Positions 1 to 6,127 of a DNA stretch of 9,597 nt are shown in pieces. Numbering within the stretch: position 1 is the first letter of the stretch; each line of letters starts with the position of its first letter. The notes below the pieces were generated by a model. The model did not search any database. It was not told where the DNA came from and saw nothing but the letters and a program-made list of their open reading frames with translations. A program made the position numbers and the translations under genes. Source of the DNA: Actinomycetes bacterium (GTDB lineage Bacteria > Actinomycetota > Actinomycetes > Actinomycetales > Cellulomonadaceae); contig JAEWEI010000059.1 of the NCBI GenBank assembly GCA_023389545.1, positions 1-9,597 of the forward strand, given 5' to 3'.

Positions 1-835
1 CGCTCGCGTCGTTGCACGGCGTCAGGCCCTGGCTGTACTGCCGGTAGACGTACACGGGCAGCGTCATCATGCGGCCCTCGAAGAGGTTGTAGTTGATCGA
101 GTCGATGACGCCGACGGTGATGAGCAGGGGCGCCGTCTCCCCGATCACGCGGGCGATCGCGATCATCACGCCGGTGCCGATGCCCGCGACCGCGGTGCGC
201 AGCACGACCTTGACCACCATCAGCCACCGGGGCACGCCCAGTGCCAGCGCGGCCTCGCGGAGCTCGTCGGGCACCAGGCGCAGCATCTCCTCGCAGGAGC
301 GCACCACCACGGGGATCATCAGCACGGACAGCGCGACGGACCCGACGACGCCCATCTTGACGCCGGGCCCCAGCAGCACCGCGAACAGCGCGTACGCGAA
401 CAGGCCCGCGACGATGGACGGGATGCCCGTCATCACGTCCACGAAGAACGTGACGGACTTGGCCAACGCGCCACGCCCGTACTCGACCAGGTAGACGGCG
501 ACCATGATGCCCACGGGCACGGAGATCAGCGCCGCGAAGAGCGTGATCTCCACGGTGCCGACGATCGCGTGGTAAATGCCGCCGGCGTCCATCCCGCCGA
601 AGACCCCGCGCATCGAGTGCGAGAGGAAGTACGGGCTCAGCCGCTCGACGCCGTTGGCGACGACGGTCCAGACGAGGGAGACGAGCGGCGCCATGGCCAG
701 CACGAACGCCGCGGCGACGAGCACCCGCATGATGCGGTCCGTGCGGCGGCGCCGGCGGTCGACGGTGCGCAGCAGGTCACGGGTCGACTGCCCGCGCGAC
801 GGCGCGGGGGGCGCGGGCACGGAGGTCGTGGACAT
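1..835 (-). CDS. pstA: PstA, phosphate ABC transporter permease (3' end off window)
   Basis: Inner-membrane permease that pairs with PstC to form the channel of the high-affinity phosphate importer PstSCAB. The frame is open from ATG at 835 to the left edge, giving 278 residues with no stop, so only the C-terminus is missing. A basic cytosolic N-terminus (about residues 1-35, with a run of Arg) is followed by hydrophobic segments near 37-60, 90-117, 130-157, 160-180 and 215-242. The ABC-permease EAA loop is clear at about 193-215 (REAALALGVPRW), the site that docks the ATPase. The ATG lies one base after the pstC stop (TGA-C-ATG), and an AAGGG Shine-Dalgarno sits inside the pstC end, so translation is probably coupled. 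pstB is expected just beyond the window. PstA and PstC are homologous; assignment as PstA rests on position after pstC and the sequence style. Confidence 0.95.
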   Translation of the reverse strand, partial: MSTTSVPAPPAPSRGQSTRDLLRTVDRRRRRTDRIMRVLVAAAFVLAMAPLVSLVWTVVANGVERLSPYFLSHSMRGVFGGMDAGGIYHAIVGTVEITLFAALISVPVGIMVAVYLVEYGRGALAKSVTFFVDVMTGIPSIVAGLFAYALFAVLLGPGVKMGVVGSVALSVLMIPVVVRSCEEMLRLVPDELREAALALGVPRWLMVVKVVLRTAVAGIGTGVMIAIARVIGETAPLLITVGVIDSINYNLFEGRMMTLPVYVYRQYSQGLTPCNDAS

Positions 836-836
836 G

Positions 837-1904
837 TCAGCGTCCCTTCTGGGCGCCGCGCGCGACGATGGCCCGGGCGGTCATGTTCACCGCGAGGGTG
901 ATGATGAACAGCGCTAGGCCCGTGGCGATGAGCGTCGAGACGCCCAACGGGTTGGCCTCGGGGAACTGCGCGGCGATGTTCGCGGCGATGGTCTGCTGCT
1001 GGCCGGCGACCAGGAGCTTGAAGGAGTAGAGCGTCCCGGGCGACAGGACCATGAGCACCGCCATCGTCTCGCCGAGCGCGCGGCCCAGGCCGAGCATCGA
1101 CGCCGACGCGATGCCCGATCGGGCGAACGGCAGCACCGCCGTGCGGATCATCTCCCAGCGGGTGGCGCCCAGGGCGAGGGCGGCCTCCTCGTTGAGCCGG
1201 GGCGTCTGCAGGAACACCTCGCGCACCACTGCCGTGATGATCGGCAGGATCATCACCGCGAGCACCACGGCGACCGTGAGGATGACGCGCGGCGGCTGGG
1301 ACGCCGGACCGGAGAACAGCGGGATCCAGCCCAGGTTGTCGCTGAGCCACGTCCACGCGGGCGACAGCCACGGGGCCAGGACCACGACGCCCCACAGCCC
1401 GTAGACGACCGACGGGATGGCCGCGAGCAGGTCCACCGCGTAGCCCAGCGCGTTCGCGAGCCGGCGCGGCGCATAGTGCGAGATGAACAGCGCGATGCCG
1501 ACGGCTACCGGCGCTGCCATGGCCAGGGACAGGGCCGCGACGAGCACCGTGCCGAAGGCCAGCGGGCCGATGAAGCCCAGCAGCGACGTGTCTGGCGGGA
1601 ACCACGCGATCTTCGCGGACAGCTCCGCGGAGTCCGTCTGGATCGCGGGCCAGGCCCGCAGCACCAGGAACACCGCGACGGCGGCCAGCACGACGAGTAT
1701 CAGCACCGCCGAGGCGGTGGCCGTCCACCGGAACGCCCGCGAGGCGCCGCGGTCCGTGGTACGGGCGCGCCGAAGGCCACGAGGACTCAGCAGCCCGGTG
1801 CGGGCGCCGGTCATCGCGGCGTGGATCTCGTTCGCGGGTCCGTCGGCCGTGTCGGCCGGCGGCTCCTGGGTGGTGTCGCGCACCTGGTCGCTGTGCCGTG
1901 TCAT
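837..1904 (-). CDS. pstC: PstC, phosphate ABC transporter permease
   Basis: Partner of PstA in the membrane channel for phosphate, taking phosphate from PstS and driven by PstB. The protein has 355 residues: a long, polar cytosolic N-terminus (about 1-58), then hydrophobic segments near 62-84, 113-143, 155-180, 206-228, 265-287 and 325-345, and an EAA loop at about 239-259 (EEAALALGATRW ... LP). The large extracytoplasmic stretch after the first membrane helix is typical of PstC. I place the start at ATG 1904 because GAGAAGG lies five bases upstream. The frame stays open upstream to 1994, but that part is Arg/Gly/Ser-rich and crosses the pstS-pstC hairpin, so it is not coding. The TGA is followed after one base by the pstA ATG. 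Confidence 0.95.
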   Translation of the reverse strand: MTRHSDQVRDTTQEPPADTADGPANEIHAAMTGARTGLLSPRGLRRARTTDRGASRAFRWTATASAVLILVVLAAVAVFLVLRAWPAIQTDSAELSAKIAWFPPDTSLLGFIGPLAFGTVLVAALSLAMAAPVAVGIALFISHYAPRRLANALGYAVDLLAAIPSVVYGLWGVVVLAPWLSPAWTWLSDNLGWIPLFSGPASQPPRVILTVAVVLAVMILPIITAVVREVFLQTPRLNEEAALALGATRWEMIRTAVLPFARSGIASASMLGLGRALGETMAVLMVLSPGTLYSFKLLVAGQQQTIAANIAAQFPEANPLGVSTLIATGLALFIITLAVNMTARAIVARGAQKGR

Positions 1905-1950
1905 GCGTGCCTTCTCGTCATGCGTGCTCCTGCTCGGGCTGCCACTGCGG

Positions 1951-1999
1951 CGCCGGTGGCCACCCCGCCTCCCCCCCAGCGGAGGGGCGGCCACCGGCG
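1951..1999 (-). terminator. Hairpin between pstS and pstC (attenuator or mRNA-stabilising stem)
   Basis: Inverted repeat with a perfect 11-bp outer stem: CGCCGGTGGCC at 1951-1961 pairs with GGCCACCGGCG at 1989-1999. Inside it CCTCC and GGAGG extend the pairing with small bulges around a G-rich loop. It starts only five bases after the pstS stop codon and ends 46 bases before the pstC start. No T-run follows on the minus strand, so it is not a classic intrinsic terminator. Placed inside an operon after the gene for the abundant binding protein, such a stem usually causes partial termination or protects the 3' end of the pstS message. The role is inferred; the stem itself is directly visible. 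Confidence 0.65.
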
Positions 2000-2004
2000 G
2001 TTCC

Positions 2005-3126
2005 TCAGGAGGCGGCGCTGATCGAGTCGATCGCTGCCTGGACGTCCGTGCGCAGGGCCTCGGAGATCGGGGCCGATCCGGCGGCGCTCTCCGACGCCTT
2101 CTGCCCCTGCTCGCTCACCACGTACGTGAGGAACGCCTTCACCAGGTCGGCGTCCTCCTGCGTCTCGTACGTGGGGCACGCGACGCCGTAGGACACGAGC
2201 ACCAGCGGGTAGGCGCCCGCCTCGCTCGTGGTCCGGTCGAGCTTGATGACGATGTCGTTCTCGTCACGCGAGTCGTCGCGCGGCGAGGCGTCCAGGGCCT
2301 TGGCCGCGGCGGCCTCCGACGGCGCCACCCACTCGTCGCCGACCTTGATGCTCGCGGTGCCCAGGCTCCCGACCTTCGACAGGTCCGCGTAGCCGATGGT
2401 GCCCTGCGCGCTCTGCACCGTCTGGATCAGGCCCGACGTGCCCTGCGCCGACTGGCCACCCTCGAGCGGCCAGTCACCGCTCGCCTCGTGGGCCCAGGCC
2501 CCGCCGGACGCCTTGCTCAGGTAGTCCGTGAAGTTCTTGGTGGTGCCCGAGTCGTCCGAGCGGTGCACGGTGGTGATCGCGAGCGACGGCAGGGTGACGC
2601 CCGGGTTCTCCGCCGCGATCTCCGGGGCGTCCCACTGCGTGATCTTGCCGTCGAAGATCGCGGCGGTGGTGGCCGCCGACAGGTTGAGCGAGTCGATGCC
2701 GTCGAGGTTGAAGGTGACGGCGATCGGGCTCACGTACACCGGCAGGTCGATGGCCGCGTCGCCCGAGCATCGCTCGATCGACTGCTCCAGCTCGTCCTGC
2801 GTGAGCGCCGAGTCGGTGCCCGCGAACTGCACGCCGCCCTCGAGGAACTGGGTGCGGCCACCACCCGAGCCGACCGGGTCGTAGTTGACGGTCACGGCGG
2901 GGTTCTCGTTCTGGAATCCCGCGCGCCACGCCTCCATCGCCGACTCGATCGAGCTGGCGCCGGCGCCGTTGAGCTCCCCGCCGAGGTCGCTCGCCGCTGC
3001 GGCGCCGCCGGTGGAGCCAGCGCCCGTGGCGCCGCCGACCGGGTCGTCCGAGCCGCAGGCAGTGAGGGTCAGTGCGAGCGCGCCAGTCAGCGCCAGGGCT
3101 CCGGCGCGGTGGTGGGAGAGCTTCAC
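2005..3126 (-). CDS. pstS: PstS, periplasmic-type phosphate-binding lipoprotein
   Basis: Surface-anchored receptor that captures phosphate and delivers it to PstCA. The protein has 373 residues. The N-terminus is a lipoprotein signal: basic KLSHHR, a hydrophobic Ala/Leu core, then lipobox LTAC with the lipidated Cys at 24, followed by a Gly/Ala/Ser linker to about residue 48. Ligand-site motifs of the family are present: GAGAS (54-58), GSGGG (86-90), FAGTD (101-105) and HRSDDSGTT (188-196), the last keeping the Arg-x3-Ser-Gly-Thr spacing seen in E. coli PstS. Cys120 and Cys317 could form a disulfide. The start codon is GTG at 3126, with only a weak GGGACGGAA upstream, but the signal peptide begins sensibly there. 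It is first of the pstS-pstC-pstA set and has its own PHO-box promoter region. Confidence 0.97.
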   Translation of the reverse strand: MKLSHHRAGALALTGALALTLTACGSDDPVGGATGAGSTGGAAAASDLGGELNGAGASSIESAMEAWRAGFQNENPAVTVNYDPVGSGGGRTQFLEGGVQFAGTDSALTQDELEQSIERCSGDAAIDLPVYVSPIAVTFNLDGIDSLNLSAATTAAIFDGKITQWDAPEIAAENPGVTLPSLAITTVHRSDDSGTTKNFTDYLSKASGGAWAHEASGDWPLEGGQSAQGTSGLIQTVQSAQGTIGYADLSKVGSLGTASIKVGDEWVAPSEAAAAKALDASPRDDSRDENDIVIKLDRTTSEAGAYPLVLVSYGVACPTYETQEDADLVKAFLTYVVSEQGQKASESAAGSAPISEALRTDVQAAIDSISAAS

Positions 3127-3151
3127 AGGGGTTCCGTCCCGTCAGTGCAGT

Positions 3152-3168
3152 GCGCACCGTCTGTGCGC
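3152..3168 (-). other. Small hairpin in the pstS leader
   Basis: GCGCAC at 3152-3157 pairs perfectly with GTGCGC at 3163-3168 around a five-base loop, giving a stable G/C-rich stem. It lies between the proposed -10 box and the pstS start, about 25 bases upstream of the GTG, so it would be in the 5' untranslated leader. It might affect message stability or ribosome access. It does not resemble any riboswitch I know, and a stem this short can arise by chance in such G+C-rich DNA. Confidence 0.35.
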
Positions 3169-3179
3169 GACCACAACTG

Positions 3180-3185
3180 ACGGTA
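3180..3185 (-). promoter_or_regulatory. Candidate -10 box for pstS
   Basis: TACCGT on the minus strand fits the TAnnnT pattern of actinobacterial -10 elements. It starts five bases after the last PHO-box unit, leaving no recognisable -35, which is the usual arrangement for activator-dependent Pho promoters. The transcript would have a leader of roughly 45-50 bases. Inference from position and a loose motif. Confidence 0.4.
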
Positions 3186-3190
3186 GGCAC

Positions 3191-3234
3191 GCCAGGTGAC
3201 TGGATCAGACTCCCTTGGTGAACCCCAGGTGAAC
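3191..3234 (-). promoter_or_regulatory. PHO box upstream of pstS (four 11-bp units)
   Basis: On the minus strand two adjacent 11-bp direct repeats read GTTCACCTGGG (3234-3224) and GTTCACCAAGG (3223-3213), sharing seven identical leading bases. A degenerate unit (3212-3202) follows, then AGTCACCTGGC (3201-3191), which matches the first unit at 8 of 11 positions and stays in the same 11-bp phase. This form matches the direct-repeat PHO boxes bound by PhoP/RegX3-type OmpR-family activators in actinobacteria such as Streptomyces. It lies between the regX3 stop and the pstS start, so phosphate starvation can raise pst transcription independently of read-through from senX3-regX3. The binding protein is most likely the RegX3 encoded next door. 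Confidence 0.85.
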
Positions 3235-3268
3235 GGCTGTCGACGATTCGCCGCACCCGCCGGCGGCT

Positions 3269-4015
3269 TCAGGCGGGGACGTCGTCCGTGAGCTTGTAGC
3301 CCAGGCCGCGCACGGTCAGCAGCAGCCGCGGGTTGGCAGGATCGGGCTCGATCTTCGCGCGCACCCGCTTGACGTGCACATCGAGGGTCTTGGTGTCGCC
3401 CACGTAGTCCGAGCCCCAGACCCGGTCGATGAGCTGGGCGCGGGTCAGCACCCGCCCGGCGTGCCGCAGCAGCAGCTCCAGCAGCTCGAACTCCTTGAGC
3501 GGGAACGCCACGACCTGGCCGTTGACCTGCACCACGTGACGCTCGACGTCCATCCGCACGGGGCCGAGCTCCAGGGTGTCGTCGTCCGGCTCCGCCCCCG
3601 CGCCCGCGGGCGGCTCGGCTGACGGGGATCCCGCGACGCTGCCCGACGCGGCGGACTCCCGGCGCCGGAGCACCGCGCGCACCCGCGCGAGCAGCTCGCG
3701 GAACGAATACGGCTTGGTGACGTAGTCGTCGGCGCCCAGCTCGAGGCCGACCACCTTGTCGATCTCGGCGTCCTTCGCGGTCAGCATGATGATCGGCACG
3801 TCGCCGCGGGTCCGGAGCTGGCGGCACACCTCCGTGCCGGACAACCCGGGGAGCATGAGGTCGAGCAGCACCAGGTCCGCGCCGACCCTGTCGTACTCCG
3901 CGAGCGCCTGCGTGCCGGTGGCAGCCGTGACGACCTCGAAGCCCTCCCGGGTGAGCTGGTAGGTCAGCGGGTCGCGGTAGGACTCCTCGTCCTCGACCAG
4001 CAGGATGCGCGTCAC
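3269..4015 (-). CDS. regX3: RegX3/PhoP-type phosphate response regulator
   Basis: OmpR/PhoB-family transcription factor, activated by phosphorylation from SenX3 under phosphate limitation. The protein has 248 residues. Receiver domain, about 1-118: acidic pair Glu8-Asp9, phospho-acceptor Asp52 (LLDLMLPG), Thr79 and Lys101 (KPYSFREL). A flexible Ala/Gly/Pro/acidic linker covers about 120-147. The C-terminal winged helix, about 148-245, has FPLKEFELLELL, a recognition helix near 206-224 (TKTLDVHVKRVR) and the wing VRGLGYKL. The start is GTG at 4015, overlapping the senX3 stop by four bases (GTGA), with GGAG seven bases upstream, so synthesis of kinase and regulator is translationally coupled. 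Its likely targets are the two PHO boxes in this window. In other actinobacteria the same gene is called phoP. Confidence 0.95.
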   Translation of the reverse strand: MTRILLVEDEESYRDPLTYQLTREGFEVVTAATGTQALAEYDRVGADLVLLDLMLPGLSGTEVCRQLRTRGDVPIIMLTAKDAEIDKVVGLELGADDYVTKPYSFRELLARVRAVLRRRESAASGSVAGSPSAEPPAGAGAEPDDDTLELGPVRMDVERHVVQVNGQVVAFPLKEFELLELLLRHAGRVLTRAQLIDRVWGSDYVGDTKTLDVHVKRVRAKIEPDPANPRLLLTVRGLGYKLTDDVPA

Positions 4016-5229
4016 GGGGTGTCTCCGGTCTTCTCGGCCGGGCGCGCGTCGTCGGCGCGCCGCTCGGGGGTGCTGGTGCTCGTGTCATGGGGCGGGTGGG
4101 CGGCGTCCGCCTGGGGAAGGCGGATCGTGAACGTCGAGCCCTGCCCGGGCTGCGACCACACAGTGACGTCGCCACCGTGGTCCGCGGCGACGTGCTTGAC
4201 GATGCTGAGCCCGAGCCCGGTGCCGCCCGTGTCCCGGGACCGCGCCGGGTCCACCCGGTAGAACCGCTCGAAGAGCCGCTCCTGGTCCTCGGGGGCGATG
4301 CCGATCCCCTGGTCCACCACGGCGATCTCCACGAGGCCGTCCACGAGCCGCACCCCGACGCCGATCCGGGTCTGCTCCGGCGAGTACGCCACCGCGTTGT
4401 CCAGCAGGTTCCGCACGGCGGTGACCAGCAGCGCATGGTCGCCGAGAACGCGCAGTCCTGTGGGCCCGCCCACCTCGAACACGATGCCCTTGGCGTTCGC
4501 CCCGGTCCGGGCGCGGTCCACCGACTCCTCGATGACCCCGTCCACCTCGACGGGGACGAGCTCCTGGATGGCGCTGGCGACCTGCAGGCGGGACAGCTCG
4601 ATGATCTCCTGCACGAGCGTCGACAAGCGCGCGGCCTCGCCCTGCATGCGCCCCGCGAACCTGCGCACCGCCTCCGGGTCGTCCGCGGCGGCCTCGACGG
4701 TCTCGGCGAGCAGGGCGAGCGCGCCGACGGGCGTCTTGAGCTCATGGGACACGTTCACCGCGAAGTCGCGCCGGATCTCCTCGACCCGGCGGGCCTGGGT
4801 GCGGTCCTCCGCGAGCACCAGCAGGTGGCGTGGCCCCACCTGCGCGACCCGCACCTGCACGGTCACGGTGCCGGCGCCAACCGGGCCCCGCGGCAGCTCG
4901 AGCTCCTCGTCGCGGATCACGCCGTCGCGGCGCACCTCCGCCACCATCTGCCGGATGACGGCGTGCGCGACCCTCCGGTCGCGGACGATCCCGAGGGCGT
5001 ACGCGGGCGGGCTCGCACGGAGCACCTGGTCCTCGTCGTCGAGCACCACGGCCGCCGAGCGCAGCACCGCGAGCACGCGCACCAGGCCGTCGTCGAGCTC
5101 GGGAGCCGGCTGCGGCGCCATCTCGCGCTGCGACCGCTCGCTCCAGCGGAAGCCCAGCGCGGCGATCAGGCCTGTCATCAGGCCGATCAGGCCCGCGAGG
5201 ACCACCACACCACCTTCGAGGCCGTTCAC
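4012..5229 (-). CDS. senX3: SenX3/PhoR-type phosphate sensor histidine kinase
   Basis: Membrane sensor kinase that phosphorylates RegX3. From GTG 5229 the protein has 405 residues: a hydrophobic helix at about 8-26, a PAS-like region at about 50-140, then the dimerisation domain with the H-box NVSHELKTPVGAL (phospho-acceptor His162) and the ATPase domain with N-box NLLDNA (274-279), G1 DQGIGI (306-311), F-box ERFYRVD and G2 GGTGLGLSIV (335-344). The Thr/Asp-rich tail is variable. The membrane part is short and without a real extracellular sensor domain, as in SenX3, which suits signalling through Pst and PhoU rather than direct sensing. The frame is open to GTG 5307, but that extension covers the PHO box. 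GTG 5229 lies seven bases after a -10-like TACGCT, so a leaderless start is possible; GTG 5208 with GAAGG upstream is an alternative. Confidence 0.93.
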   Translation of the reverse strand: MNGLEGGVVVLAGLIGLMTGLIAALGFRWSERSQREMAPQPAPELDDGLVRVLAVLRSAAVVLDDEDQVLRASPPAYALGIVRDRRVAHAVIRQMVAEVRRDGVIRDEELELPRGPVGAGTVTVQVRVAQVGPRHLLVLAEDRTQARRVEEIRRDFAVNVSHELKTPVGALALLAETVEAAADDPEAVRRFAGRMQGEAARLSTLVQEIIELSRLQVASAIQELVPVEVDGVIEESVDRARTGANAKGIVFEVGGPTGLRVLGDHALLVTAVRNLLDNAVAYSPEQTRIGVGVRLVDGLVEIAVVDQGIGIAPEDQERLFERFYRVDPARSRDTGGTGLGLSIVKHVAADHGGDVTVWSQPGQGSTFTIRLPQADAAHPPHDTSTSTPERRADDARPAEKTGDTP

Positions 5230-5236
5230 GCTCTTC

Positions 5237-5242
5237 AGCGTA
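5237..5242 (-). promoter_or_regulatory. Candidate -10 box for senX3 (leaderless start)
   Basis: TACGCT on the minus strand fits TAnnnT and ends seven bases before the GTG proposed as the senX3 start. Transcription would begin at or next to the start codon, giving the leaderless messages common in actinobacteria and explaining the lack of a well-placed Shine-Dalgarno. No convincing -35 is seen. Inference. Confidence 0.35.
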
Positions 5243-5301
5243 CGTGCGGCGCCCCCGCGGACCGGCGACCTGACGGCCAGGACGCCCGTTCCTCGCCTGA
5301 T

Positions 5302-5334
5302 GTTCACCTCGGCGCGGGCGCCCGTTCACCTGCG
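5302..5334 (+). promoter_or_regulatory. PHO box between senX3 and phoU (two units, 22 bp apart)
   Basis: GTTCACCT occurs at 5302-5309 and again at 5324-5331, exactly 22 bp apart, so the two copies sit on the same helix face with one degenerate 11-bp unit between them. The orientation points toward phoU. The second unit ends five bases before a possible -10, the same distance as in the pstS promoter. This predicts that RegX3 activates phoU, and perhaps controls its own operon from the same site, since senX3 diverges from this gap. The repeat is directly visible; binding is inferred. Confidence 0.75.
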
Positions 5335-5339
5335 GCTGC

Positions 5340-5345
5340 GATCCT
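5340..5345 (+). promoter_or_regulatory. Candidate -10 box for phoU
   Basis: GATCCT keeps the A at position 2 and T at position 6 of the -10 consensus and starts five bases after the last PHO unit, copying the layout upstream of pstS. The match is weak by itself; the shared spacing is the main support. Confidence 0.3.
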
Positions 5346-5389
5346 GGTGGCCGCGGGACATTCCTGACCGCCCAGAGAGAGGCAACTCC

Positions 5390-6043
5390 GTGCGCCACAT
5401 CTTCGACGCCGAGCTCGCACAGCTCGGTCAGGACCTGGCGGCGATGAGCCGCCGGGTCGAGCACGCCGTGACGAGTGCCGGAACGGCTTTGCTCACCGCC
5501 GACCTCCAGCTCGCCGAGTCCGTCATCGCCGACGACCTGGCCATCGACGCGATCGAGCGGGACCTCGACGAGCGGTGTGTGCTCCTGCTCGCCCAGCAGG
5601 CCCCGGTGGCCACCGACCTGCGGGTCGTCGTGTCGTCGCTGCGGATGAGCGCCACCCTGGAGCGCATGGGCGACCTGGCCCGGCACGTGGCAGAGGTCGC
5701 CCGGGGCCGGTACCCGCGGGTGGCGATCCCGCAGAGCCTGTCCGGCACGTTCGCCGAGATGCATGACGCCGCCGCTCGCGTGGGCCGGCGCACCACCACC
5801 CTGCTCACCACGCACGATCTGGCGGTCGCCGAGAAGATCGAGCGCGACGACGACCTGCTGGACGAGCTGCACCGCGACACGTTCAACGCGACGCTGGGCC
5901 CGGCGTGGGACGGCACCGCGCAGGAGACCGTCGACGTGACGCTCGTGGGCCGTTACTACGAGCGGTTCGGCGACCACGCCGTGTCGATCGCCCGCCGCGT
6001 CACGTACCTGGTCACGGGCGATTCCGAGGTCGCGGCGCGCTGA
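5390..6043 (+). CDS. phoU: PhoU, phosphate signalling and transport regulator
   Basis: Cytosolic helical adaptor that links the Pst transporter to the sensor kinase and holds the Pho response off when phosphate is plentiful. The protein has 217 residues, the usual family length, and is made of two three-helix repeats. Each repeat carries the metal-binding signature: ERMGDLARH at 91-99 and ERFGDHAVS at 191-199. The N-terminus (RHIFDAELAQL) is typical of actinobacterial PhoU/PhoY. The start is GTG at 5390 because AGAGAGAGG lies seven bases upstream; the open frame runs far further upstream only as an antisense shadow of senX3. It diverges from senX3 across a 160-bp gap holding a PHO box and converges on gpm at a strong hairpin. 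Mycobacteria carry phoY genes elsewhere, so its place here beside the kinase is informative. Confidence 0.96.
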   Translation: MRHIFDAELAQLGQDLAAMSRRVEHAVTSAGTALLTADLQLAESVIADDLAIDAIERDLDERCVLLLAQQAPVATDLRVVVSSLRMSATLERMGDLARHVAEVARGRYPRVAIPQSLSGTFAEMHDAAARVGRRTTTLLTTHDLAVAEKIERDDDLLDELHRDTFNATLGPAWDGTAQETVDVTLVGRYYERFGDHAVSIARRVTYLVTGDSEVAAR

Positions 6044-6062
6044 CGCGCCACCACGTCGCTCG

Positions 6063-6110
6063 ACGCCGAAGGGCGCCGCTCCCCTGCTGGGGTGCGGCGC
6101 CCTTCGGCGT
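6063..6110. terminator. Bidirectional terminator hairpin, phoU/gpm
   Basis: A perfect 17-bp inverted repeat, 6063-6079 pairing with 6094-6110, begins 19 bases after the phoU stop and ends 17 bases before the gpm stop. The 14-base interior can add CCCC/GGGG pairs (6081-6084 with 6089-6092) around a TGCT loop. There is no T-tract on either side, as is common for actinobacterial terminators. Its place between convergent genes and its symmetry suggest it stops transcription from both sides. Confidence 0.85.
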
Positions 6111-6127
6111 GCTCGGTGTGCCCGGGG

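Noticed and set aside
889..896. Further GTTCACC matches, here and at 4754 in coding DNA
   Set aside because: Single copies inside genes (codons for Val-Asn), with no 11-bp repeat partner.
1905..1994. Thirty-codon N-terminal extension of PstC
   Set aside because: Crosses the pstS-pstC hairpin, low complexity, and a good ribosome site precedes ATG 1904.
1483..3180. Plus-strand open frame of 565 codons opposite pstC and pstS
   Set aside because: Arg/Ala/Val-rich with no domain; it mirrors real minus-strand genes and results from the high G+C content.
3250..3267. GCCGC/GCGGC hairpin right after regX3 as a terminator
   Set aside because: Only five base pairs with an eight-base loop and no T-run; expected by chance in such DNA.
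4298..5389. Upstream extension of the phoU frame
   Set aside because: It is antisense to senX3; the Shine-Dalgarno and family length place the phoU start at GTG 5390.
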